From JADFQT01 sp047516825 (GTDB taxonomy: Bacteria > Chloroflexota > Dehalococcoidia > Lucifugimonadales > UBA3495): a stretch of 8,952 bases of DNA. Position 1 is the stretch's first letter, and every line of letters starts with the position of its first letter. The notes beneath the pieces were generated by a model. It was not told the origin of the DNA. It was given only the letters and a program-made list of their open reading frames with translations, and did not search any database. Made by a program: the position numbers and the translations under genes. This document shows positions 4,313-8,952 of this stretch, piece after piece. Location of the stretch: contig JAKZUA010000028.1 in the NCBI GenBank assembly GCA_047516825.1, positions 1 to 8,952 of the forward strand, read 5' to 3'.

Positions 4313-6892
4313 ATGGCAAAAAACCCGTTAGGTGCCCCTGTGCTTTGGCAAGAGCAGGGGCACCCACATAACGGAAGCTTGCAAACAGGTGAAAGACGAA
4401 TGCAAAATTTTCCGCACCACAATTCTACAGGAGATGCTCTCGCCCCGTCCACGTCCGACGCGCTGCATGTCAATTGGGTCCGGCGTGACCGGGACAAAAG
4501 GTTCCAACTCCGGAGCGAGCAGGAAATTATTGAAACTATCCGGCACGACCCAAAAGTGGCAGAAGCAACTGAGCTCTGCCGCCAGGCGCTCAGGGACCAC
4601 GGACGAGACGAAATAGCGCCCCCTGAGATGCAGCGGGTCCGCCCGGACGGCAAGCTGGAGCAGCTCTCATACTATAAGATAGCGCGCACCAATAACCTGA
4701 CCGCAGCCGCCTACTCAACGCGGGCGCCTGCTGGCACCCCTCGGAAAAACCTGTCAGATCACGCCACGGGGCTTTTGGTTTACGACATCGACGAGGATGT
4801 GACCGATCTGGCCCGGCTCAAAGCAGCATCCGTTGCATGGCCCCACACCCGCATCGTCGCCGTATCCGTCTCGGGCAAGGCACTCTGGCTGGTGGTGAGG
4901 GGGCCGGTAACCACGAATCGGGAGGAGCACCGCGCGGCCCATGAGGCGATTTTTCAGCTTCTGCCCGAGGAGATCCGACGCCATACCGCCAGTTTCCAGA
5001 CCAATCTTGATCGCCTACGCTACATTTGCAGCGACCCAGATGTCTTTTACAATCCAAATGCCTGGAGCGTGGATGTCGAAGAGACCGTGCCCCTAAAAAC
5101 AGACTCGTCGCCACCTCCCCCCTCTGACCAGGCCACCGAGAGCCAGATTCCGAACGGGTGGCCGGTGAAAGCGGCCACGGCCAGGAACAAGGCAAGGAAA
5201 GCGCTCCAGCTGATCCAGCTGCCCGAAGAGTCCTACCCCATCTGGATCGCAAACGGATGGAGCCTGGTGGACGGGGACCGGATCTACGGAGCCGACTTCG
5301 ACGGCCGGGGCCTCTTCCTCGCATGGACGGCGGCGGCGGCGTACGCTGGCAGCACGAAGCCGGAGAGGGCCGACGCTCAGTACACCGAGCTGGCGTCCGC
5401 AGACCAGCTGGCCGATTCGAGCAAATCCCGTAGGACGCTGGCCTCGCTGGGCAAGGATGATGGAAAGCCGCCCTCTCGGAGCCGGCGCCGCCAGGAGGAG
5501 CAGGAAGCTGCCAACGAGGCGTTTAACGCCTGGATCGACAAATGGGTGAAAGGCGAAGAACTGACCTTTTGGCACGATCGCTTCAGGCGCAAGGAAGGCT
5601 GTTTGTGGGAAACCGAGAGCGACCGTTTTATTTCCAAAGACCTCCAGCTCTTCCTGGCCGACGCCCAGGGGGATCCGAGCATGCACCTGGTGGCGATGGC
5701 CCCGCGGAAAGCGGCACTGGAGTCGTTGAAGGACGCAGTATCTCCGCCGGTGGTGTCCGAGCAGCTGCTGAGTCCGCTGGACTATCTCAAAAACTACAAT
5801 CTGAAGACGGGTCACCTCCTGAACACGATCGCGTTTCAAAACGGCGTCGTGACGCTGGACCCAGAGGCGCCCCACGGCTTTCGACTCTGTACCCCGGACC
5901 AATGGGATTACCACAACACCTATAGGCCACATTCCCTGCCCCAGGAGCCACCCCCGGAACCCGCGGAGTTCAACGATTTTCTGGCCTTCCGGTGGCCGGA
6001 TCCGAAAACCCGTCTGGCCATAATGCAGCTGATCGGTGGGTCGGTCCTGCAGCGGCTCCCTGCGGAAAACCTCTTCGTGGTCCTGAAGGGCCCGGGAGGC
6101 GCGGGCAAGGGCACGCTGACGCGGATTCTCTGCGGTCTGATCGGCGCCAGAGGGGTTTTTACGGTGCCGAACGTGGCAAGGCTATCGAGTTCCCCCTTCG
6201 CAACGTCCCAGCTCGAGACGGCCGCCCTGCTGCTGGTGTCCGATCCGCCAGACTCGTCGCAGCGCAAAAACCGGGATGCCCTTAGCGACGGGATGACCAT
6301 CATCCGGAACCTCACCGGGCAGGACGGGGTGGCTATTGAGCGGAAGGGGCGGGACCAGTACACTGCTTCAGTGAATGCCAACGTCTGGATCAACACAAAT
6401 TTTTCCGTGGGCGACTGGATCACCGGGGACGAGGACCGAGATTCCTGGAAGCGGAGGCTCGTGGCGATCCCGTGCGGGGTCCAGCTGCCCCAGGCCCAGC
6501 AGAAGGCCGACTACGAGCGGCGATTCGTCAGCGAGTACCCGAGCATAGCCTGGCACTGCATCGCAGCCTACGCGGAGATGCACCACTCAGATCGGGGTTA
6601 CTCGGTGAGCCAAGAGATGCTGGCCTTGAAGGCGGAGCAGATCGGGGGGGATATGGAGAAAATCCAGGAATTCACGGCGGAGTTGCGGCTGGAGCAGGGC
6701 ACTTGGAACTCCCGAAAATCGATACGGGATGGCTACTGCCAGTGGGTCAAGTCAGCATCGATATCAAATGAGGTCGCCGCTGACCTCTACGAGGCAGTGC
6801 TGGCTCTCCCCCACGTGGAATCGCGGCGACACGCCGAGGGCGAGGGTTTTCTCGGCGTGGCTTGCCCTCGGTCGGACCAGCTCTCCGCTTGA
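4313..6892 (+). CDS. P4-type primase-helicase: VirE-N/BT4734-like primase region plus SF3 (D5) helicase
   Basis: An 859-codon replication protein. Residues 70-255 resemble the VirE-N/BT4734-like primase-polymerase domain: LVYDIDED (155-162) supplies the metal-binding acids, SVSGKALWLVV (185-195) the central motif, and DRLRYICSDPDVFYNP (233-248) the conserved closing motif. Residues 285-345 look like the PriCT-2 linker, including WIANGWSL. A charged linker follows. The SF3 helicase has Walker A GPGGAGKGT (593-601), a Walker B-like AALLLVSDPP (637-646) that lacks the usual acidic pair, sensor-like NANVWINTN (688-696) and the RDSWKRRL arginine region (709-716). Such proteins prime and unwind satellite or plasmid origins. 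The start is uncertain: ATG 4313 has a poor site, whereas ATG 4400 has AGGTGA seven bases upstream and loses no conserved residue. Confidence 0.88.
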   Translation: MAKNPLGAPVLWQEQGHPHNGSLQTGERRMQNFPHHNSTGDALAPSTSDALHVNWVRRDRDKRFQLRSEQEIIETIRHDPKVAEATELCRQALRDHGRDEIAPPEMQRVRPDGKLEQLSYYKIARTNNLTAAAYSTRAPAGTPRKNLSDHATGLLVYDIDEDVTDLARLKAASVAWPHTRIVAVSVSGKALWLVVRGPVTTNREEHRAAHEAIFQLLPEEIRRHTASFQTNLDRLRYICSDPDVFYNPNAWSVDVEETVPLKTDSSPPPPSDQATESQIPNGWPVKAATARNKARKALQLIQLPEESYPIWIANGWSLVDGDRIYGADFDGRGLFLAWTAAAAYAGSTKPERADAQYTELASADQLADSSKSRRTLASLGKDDGKPPSRSRRRQEEQEAANEAFNAWIDKWVKGEELTFWHDRFRRKEGCLWETESDRFISKDLQLFLADAQGDPSMHLVAMAPRKAALESLKDAVSPPVVSEQLLSPLDYLKNYNLKTGHLLNTIAFQNGVVTLDPEAPHGFRLCTPDQWDYHNTYRPHSLPQEPPPEPAEFNDFLAFRWPDPKTRLAIMQLIGGSVLQRLPAENLFVVLKGPGGAGKGTLTRILCGLIGARGVFTVPNVARLSSSPFATSQLETAALLLVSDPPDSSQRKNRDALSDGMTIIRNLTGQDGVAIERKGRDQYTASVNANVWINTNFSVGDWITGDEDRDSWKRRLVAIPCGVQLPQAQQKADYERRFVSEYPSIAWHCIAAYAEMHHSDRGYSVSQEMLALKAEQIGGDMEKIQEFTAELRLEQGTWNSRKSIRDGYCQWVKSASISNEVAADLYEAVLALPHVESRRHAEGEGFLGVACPRSDQLSA
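6832..6871 (+). repeat. Two mutually exclusive hairpins at the 3' end of the primase gene
   Basis: CGCCGAG (6832-6838) pairs with CTCGGCG (6851-6857). The overlapping CCGAGGGC (6834-6841) instead pairs with GCCCTCGG (6864-6871). Both arms are perfect, and the two folds share the same left segment. Neither is followed by a T-run, so this is not a standard terminator. Confidence 0.5.
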
Positions 6893-6906
6893 GGATTCTG
6901 TTTGTG

Positions 6907-6933
6907 AAGTGATAGAAGTGATAGAAGTGAATA
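6907..6933 (+). repeat. Left iteron array, three 9-bp units
   Basis: AAGTGATAG twice in perfect tandem, then AAGTGAATA. It begins 15 bases after the primase-helicase stop codon. Confidence 0.8.
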
Positions 6934-6944
6934 TAAATTGGTCA

Positions 6945-7001
6945 ACATAGGAGATAAGTTTTCTTTTTTTCCTATATTTGTGTGAAAAGATATACATAGG
7001 A
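6945..7001. repeat. ACATAGGA repeats inside the AT-rich core
   Basis: ACATAGGA occurs at 6945-6952 and 6994-7001, and its core ATAGGA is present inverted at 6970-6975 (TCCTAT). This second repeat family lies entirely between the two iteron arrays. Confidence 0.5.
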
Positions 7002-7005
7002 CAGC

Positions 7006-7032
7006 CCATCACTCATATCACTTCTATCACTT
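7006..7032 (-). repeat. Right iteron array, three inverted 9-bp units
   Basis: Read on the minus strand, the units are AAGTGATAG (7032-7024), AAGTGATAT (7023-7015) and a degenerate GAGTGATGG (7014-7006). This is the mirror image of the left array. Confidence 0.75.
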
Positions 7033-7069
7033 GCACTTGACTTGCCGGGGAAAGCACGGCAGCTCTAAG

Positions 7070-7243
7070 GTGCCTGTCAAAAGTAATACACGACGATGTA
7101 TTGGGGAAAAGTGTGGTTGTCTATTTACAGCATCTGATCAACGACATTTAGAACTGCCTGCCTCTTGCGTCAGGAGAAAATGTTACCGAGATTCTGGCCT
7201 TGTCTTCGGCTTAAGCAGGGCTAAACTTAAGACGTTGAAGTAA
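7070..7243 (+). CDS. Possible 57-aa Cys-rich zinc-finger-like protein
   Basis: The frame starts at GTG 7070, or TTG 7031 with an N-terminal extension that overlaps the iterons. No ATG and no good ribosome binding site precede it. The reason to list it is the ligand-like pattern RRCIGEKCGCLF, then LPASCVRRKCYRDSG, which gives C-x4-C-x-C and C-x4-C pairs spaced as in small zinc-binding proteins of mobile elements. The C-terminus is basic. Codon third positions are less GC-rich than in the neighbouring genes, so it is either recently acquired or not coding. Confidence 0.3.
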   Translation: MPVKSNTRRCIGEKCGCLFTASDQRHLELPASCVRRKCYRDSGLVFGLSRAKLKTLK

Positions 7244-7309
7244 GGGTCGGGACGGATAGGTCCAGGCCGGCGAATACCAGCTTCCTGGCCATGACGCCCC
7301 GCCATTTTT

Positions 7310-7617
7310 TCACTCCCCGCTACAGGGTTCGCAAGTGTCCGTCGCCGAACTGTTCAGGGTGCGGGATTGCTCCTGTACCCAGCGGTACACCGTCATAGCC
7401 TCGGTGTCCCGGCCCGAGTGTTGGCCGATGTTTTCAGTCGTGCGCCGGTAGGAAAGGCCGTCAAGGTACATATCTACCGCGCCCCGATTTGTTCAGGCGT
7501 GGCGTGGTGTCGGGACTTGGTTTCTTGCTTTCCCAACTTGGATAAACCGACTGCTCGGACGCCGACACGTCGCACACCGGTCTTACGCTTGCAATTGGAC
7601 CCGCAATTGTGGCTCAT
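7310..7617 (-). pseudogene. N-terminal relic of a zinc-ribbon DDE transposase
   Basis: The ATG at 7617 overlaps the stop of the upstream zinc-ribbon gene as ATGA. The frame reads MSHNCGSNCKRKTGVRR, then ETKSRHHATPEQIGAR, and stops at TAG. With one missing base near 7472-7480 the next frame continues as MYLDGLSYRRTTENIGQHSG and TVYRWVQEQS before a TGA at 7310. The combination of CGSxCKR zinc ribbon, HHxTPEQI and the MYLDGxSYRRTxENIG...TVYRWV helix-turn-helix is recognised as the N-terminal half of a class of zinc-ribbon DDE transposases. Where a second CPxCGK pair is expected, the relic has LSKLGK, so both cysteines have been lost. The catalytic domain is missing. IS family was not determined. 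Confidence 0.6.
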
Positions 7618-7768
7618 TGTTTTCTCCGTGCAAGCCGGCACTTTTCGCAACGACGTTTGGGCGCGCCGCTGGGGTTTTTTCTGCCTCAGCGCCGCAGGAA
7701 ACGCATAGCCCCCGCGCTCGTCTTAGGGGTTTTTGTCTACGGTTGTAGTCTGCTTGGCGGCTAGGCAT
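7614..7768 (-). pseudogene. Small zinc-ribbon protein broken by a single frameshift
   Basis: From the ATG at 7768 the frame reads MPSRQADYNRRQKPLRRARG, then LCVSCGAEAEK. It then needs a -1 shift in the A6C4 tract around 7674-7684 to continue as PSGAPKRRCEKCRLARRKQ and reach TGA 7616-7614. The restored protein, about 51 aa, has the pattern RxxGLCxxCG...RCxxCR typical of small zinc-ribbon proteins seen often in phages and integrated elements. Without the shift the frame runs on to 7583 and loses the second Cys pair. The lesion sits in a homopolymer, so a sequencing error is possible. If so, the gene is intact and coupled through ATGA to the transposase-like frame. Confidence 0.55.
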
Positions 7769-7855
7769 AGCTTGGCGGAGGCCAATCGGGGAAACCACCC
7801 GCCCCCGGTTTGTCAGTCCTCATTCCAAAAAACGGCTGAACATTATTGCGGCCAT
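7769..7855 (-). other. Very short overlapping ORFs between two Cys-rich genes
   Basis: Two tiny frames chain together here. ATG GCC GCA begins an 11-codon frame (MAAIMFSRFLE) that overlaps the end of the upstream Cys-rich gene. Its TGA overlaps an ATG as ATGA, opening a 20-codon frame (MRTDKPGAGGFPDWPPPSYA) whose TAG lies three bases inside the zinc-ribbon start. They could be translated leaders that pass ribosomes along, remnants of one broken gene, or chance. Confidence 0.25.
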
Positions 7856-8295
7856 CGTCTCTTTCCCCCGTTTTTGCAATCAGCGGGGCATAGGCCATAG
7901 CTACTGTGGGCACACTCTCGATAACATTTCGTCAGTGGGTTAACGGGCGATTGTTGGTCTGCACCACAATCCAAGCACTCGCTGTAGCCATAGGGATCGG
8001 TGTGGGTTCGGGCGTGTGCGCAATCGGCTTGGCGCTGCTGGTAGCAATCGATGCAAGAGCAGTCGGGGTACATGGAGATATTGCCCTCGTCGCAGTCGCA
8101 AGGCTCCAAGCGCCTTACGTCAAAGGGATGTACGCAGTTGCCCGCGCTTCTTATGTGCTCGTGGAGCGTGTAGGTCATCGGTGTTATCTCCTTGATGTGA
8201 TACATGCAGTGTATACCCCCCACTGGGTCAATTTGGGGGAGTGTGCAAAAGCGGCCAGTTTGCACTACCCCGCAAATGTTACAGAACCCGGCCAT
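7843..8295 (-). CDS. Cysteine-rich protein, possible multi-zinc-ribbon, 150 aa (or 111 aa from an internal start)
   Basis: The ATG at 8295 shares its A with the TGA of the upstream small ORF (TGATG), which supports coupled translation. The N-terminal portion MAGFCNICGVVQTGRFC...GGIHCMYHIKEI looks like one Cys/His zinc site. An internal ATG at 8178 has a strong AAGGAG (8188-8193) and would give a 111-aa protein beginning MTYTLHEHI. The remainder is full of potential ligands: PCDCDE, PDCSCIDCYQQ, CAHARTHTDPYGYSECLDCG, KCYRECAHSS and CPADC. No family was recognised. Zinc binding is inferred from spacing only. It could be a nucleic-acid-binding accessory protein of the element. Confidence 0.6.
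   Translation of the reverse strand: MAGFCNICGVVQTGRFCTLPQIDPVGGIHCMYHIKEITPMTYTLHEHIRSAGNCVHPFDVRRLEPCDCDEGNISMYPDCSCIDCYQQRQADCAHARTHTDPYGYSECLDCGADQQSPVNPLTKCYRECAHSSYGLCPADCKNGGKRRWPQ
8188..8193 (-). promoter_or_regulatory. Internal ribosome binding site within the Cys-rich gene
   Basis: AAGGAG, read on the minus strand, stands nine to ten bases before the in-frame ATG at 8178. It is the best ribosome binding site in this operon and makes a second, shorter product plausible. Confidence 0.5.
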
Positions 8296-8447
8296 CAGTC
8301 GACGGCGTGGGTGACTGGGTGGGTGACTGGATGGGCGGTCGAGGCCTCTGCCAGCCGGCGGGCAATGATCCCACCGGTGAGGCAGTAGGTACGGCCGCAA
8401 CCGCCGACGACGGGTGCGTGGACTCCGTCGCCACCGTGGTGCTCCAC
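8295..8447 (-). CDS. Small 50-aa zinc-ribbon-like protein
   Basis: This frame has no ATG. GTG at 8447 is the only common start after the upstream stop. It encodes VEHHGGDGVHAPVV, then GGCGRTYCLTGGIIARRLAEA, and a short HPVT repeat encoded by a 12-bp tandem duplication (8309-8332). The GCGRTYCLTGG motif looks like one half of a zinc ribbon. Its TGA overlaps the ATG of the next gene as TGATG, the main argument that the frame is used. The GTG is buried in an 11-bp hairpin with an SD-like GGGAGGA. The start could differ if a non-standard codon is used further upstream. Confidence 0.4.
   Translation of the reverse strand: MEHHGGDGVHAPVVGGCGRTYCLTGGIIARRLAEASTAHPVTHPVTHAVD
8309..8332. repeat. 12-bp tandem duplication GGGTGACTGG(G/A)T
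   Basis: Two adjacent copies differ at one position. The minus strand encodes the repeated HPVT at the C-terminus of the 50-aa protein. Confidence 0.7.
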
Positions 8448-8486
8448 GGGAGGAGGACCTGCCCTGCCGCAGGGATCCTCCCATGG
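8444..8486 (-). promoter_or_regulatory. Hairpin enclosing an SD-like GGGAGGA and a GTG start
   Basis: CCATGGGAGGA (8486-8476) pairs with TCCTCCCGTGG (8454-8444) on the minus strand through ten Watson-Crick pairs and one G-U pair. One arm holds a strong ribosome-binding-like sequence, the other ends in the GTG proposed to start the 50-aa protein. This is compatible with translational control or with a terminator-like structure between two cistrons. Confidence 0.4.
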
Positions 8487-8510
8487 TTGCCGGCCAGGGG
8501 GGTCTGAGGG

Positions 8511-8952
8511 CTAGGCAAAGCCCCCTACGCCCTCTTCACCCTCTTCACCCCCGCCGTGGTTCTCTGGTTCCTGCTGGACCGCCGCAGCGGAAAGAGGGGA
8601 TGCGTAGAGGTTTATGGTGAGGTTCTGGATCACCACGTGCTGGGTGTGGAGGGCCGTGGGCAAGTCCGTGGGCCTGGCGGCCTGGTTGGCCTCCGGCTGT
8701 GCCTCGGGCATCAGGACGGCTACCTCCTGGTCGATGCGGTAGGCCGGGGGCCGGTTGCGCACGGTGGCAACGTCATCCAGCTCGGTGAGGCGCCGGACCA
8801 GGCCAGTGACACCGAACATGACGTTGGTACGGGAGTCCTGGGCCCAGCGCCGGATATCGTCCTCCACTTCCATGTCTGGGAAGAGTAGGACGGAGATGAC
8901 GAAGGCCCCGCCCGGGAGCCTGTCTTTGATGGAGTTGCTGATGCTCAGGGCG
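8511..8952 (-). CDS. Hypothetical protein, 5' part beyond the window
   Basis: The frame is open to the right edge (first full codon at 8951), with 146 residues visible. An in-frame ATG at 8873 is internal to a well-formed segment, SNSIKDRLPGGAFVISVLLF, then PDMEVEDDIRRWAQDSRTNV and MFGVTGLVRRL, so the true start is upstream. This alternation of hydrophobic strand and helix looks like the end of a globular alpha/beta domain. The remainder is Ala/Pro/Gln-rich, with HTQHVVIQNLTINLY and then a low-complexity GEEGEEG tail encoded by a CCCTCTTCA tandem. I do not recognise the family. A nuclease-like fold is a weak impression only. It appears to head the minus-strand series of small Cys-rich genes. 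Confidence 0.6.
   Translation of the reverse strand, partial: ALSISNSIKDRLPGGAFVISVLLFPDMEVEDDIRRWAQDSRTNVMFGVTGLVRRLTELDDVATVRNRPPAYRIDQEVAVLMPEAQPEANQAARPTDLPTALHTQHVVIQNLTINLYASPLSAAAVQQEPENHGGGEEGEEGVGGFA
8529..8551. repeat. Short CCCTCTTCA tandem repeat in coding sequence
   Basis: CCCTCTTCA is repeated in tandem and followed by CCCCC. On the minus strand it encodes the acidic GEEGEEG tail of the partial CDS. This type of low-complexity tract is prone to slippage. Confidence 0.5.

Larger units (their letters stand above)
6907..7032. other. Candidate replication origin: inverted iteron arrays flanking AT-rich DNA
   Basis: Three adjacent 9-mers occur at 6907-6915 and 6916-6924 (both AAGTGATAG) and 6925-6933 (AAGTGAATA). 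The same unit is repeated in inverted orientation at 7006-7014 (degenerate), 7015-7023 and 7024-7032. The arms share a perfect 17-bp inverted match, 6907-6923 with 7016-7032. Between them lie about 72 bases of distinctly AT-rich DNA with a T7 run (6964-6970), in sharp contrast to the GC-rich surroundings and typical of an unwinding element. The position immediately behind a primase-helicase gene parallels phage P4, whose alpha protein binds iterons. The repeats could instead serve as an operator or segregation site. Confidence 0.6.

Noticed and set aside
5093..5932. Long minus-strand open frame (279 codons) opposite the primase-helicase
   Set aside because: It is an antisense shadow of a strongly supported gene with recognisable motifs. 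Its product has no domain-like pattern and no good ribosome binding site.
6907..7032. CRISPR array
   Set aside because: The 9-bp units are directly adjacent without spacers and are inverted between arms. No cas-like gene is present.
7310..7340. tRNA T-loop-like GGGTTCGCA
   Set aside because: No acceptor, D-stem or anticodon stem could be built around it.
7674..7684. Programmed -1 frameshift site in the zinc-ribbon gene
   Set aside because: The A6C run is not in the phase needed for the A-AAA-AAC heptamer and no clear downstream stem was seen. A one-base loss or sequencing error is more likely.
8511..8513. TAG read-through joining the partial CDS to the in-frame zinc-ribbon ORF
   Set aside because: The two frames are in phase across the TAG, but the flanking protein sequence is low complexity and there is no sign of a suppression element. 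A separate GTG start is simpler.
8279..8518. Minus-strand Pro/Ser-rich frame of 79 codons
   Set aside because: It has only a TTG start and biased composition. The neighbouring frame with a zinc-ribbon motif and TGATG junction explains the stretch better.

Overview
The window is GC-rich and looks like the accessory genome of a bacterium: an integrated phage-satellite or plasmid-type element that has collected insertion-sequence debris. Supporting signs are an AlpA-type regulator directly followed by a large primase-helicase, an iteron cluster just behind it, many small Cys-rich proteins with overlapping stop and start codons, and two decayed transposons. AGGAG-type ribosome binding sites precede several starts. 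The host cannot be named from this stretch. A high-GC Desulfobacterota or Firmicutes host is a guess only. No integrase, att site or tRNA was found, so the element's ends lie outside or are unrecognised.

Layout. At 1-624 (minus) a nucleoside 2-deoxyribosyltransferase-like gene runs off the left edge, preceded by a 41-codon ORF coupled by an ATGA overlap. 625-967 has no convincing gene but holds strong GC-rich hairpins. 968-1279 (minus) encodes a small protein with a CxxCH site. 1280-1602 is non-coding with palindromes. 1603-3811 is a dead IS21-family element: istA and istB keep their ATGA junction, but istA has an amber codon, an internal deletion and a frameshift, and istB has two frameshifts. 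3812-4046 is a control region with direct repeats and palindromes.

4047-6892 (plus) is the core of the element: alpA and then an 859-codon protein with a VirE-N/BT4734-like primase region, a linker and an SF3 (D5-like) helicase. At 6907-7032 lie three 9-bp units in direct orientation, about 72 bp of AT-rich DNA, and three units of the same 9-mer inverted. By analogy with phage P4, whose alpha primase-helicase binds iterons in its own origin, this is read as a candidate replication origin. A possible Cys-rich ORF starts just beyond it.

7310-8952 is a minus-strand series of small genes: a partial unidentified CDS entering from the right edge, a 50-codon zinc-ribbon-like ORF ending in TGATG, a Cys-rich protein with two plausible starts, very short overlapping ORFs, a small zinc ribbon broken by one frameshift, and the N-terminal relic of a zinc-ribbon DDE transposase. 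The working model is a replication module (alpA, primase-helicase, origin) between minus-strand accessory modules, with the IS21 copy sitting upstream of alpA.
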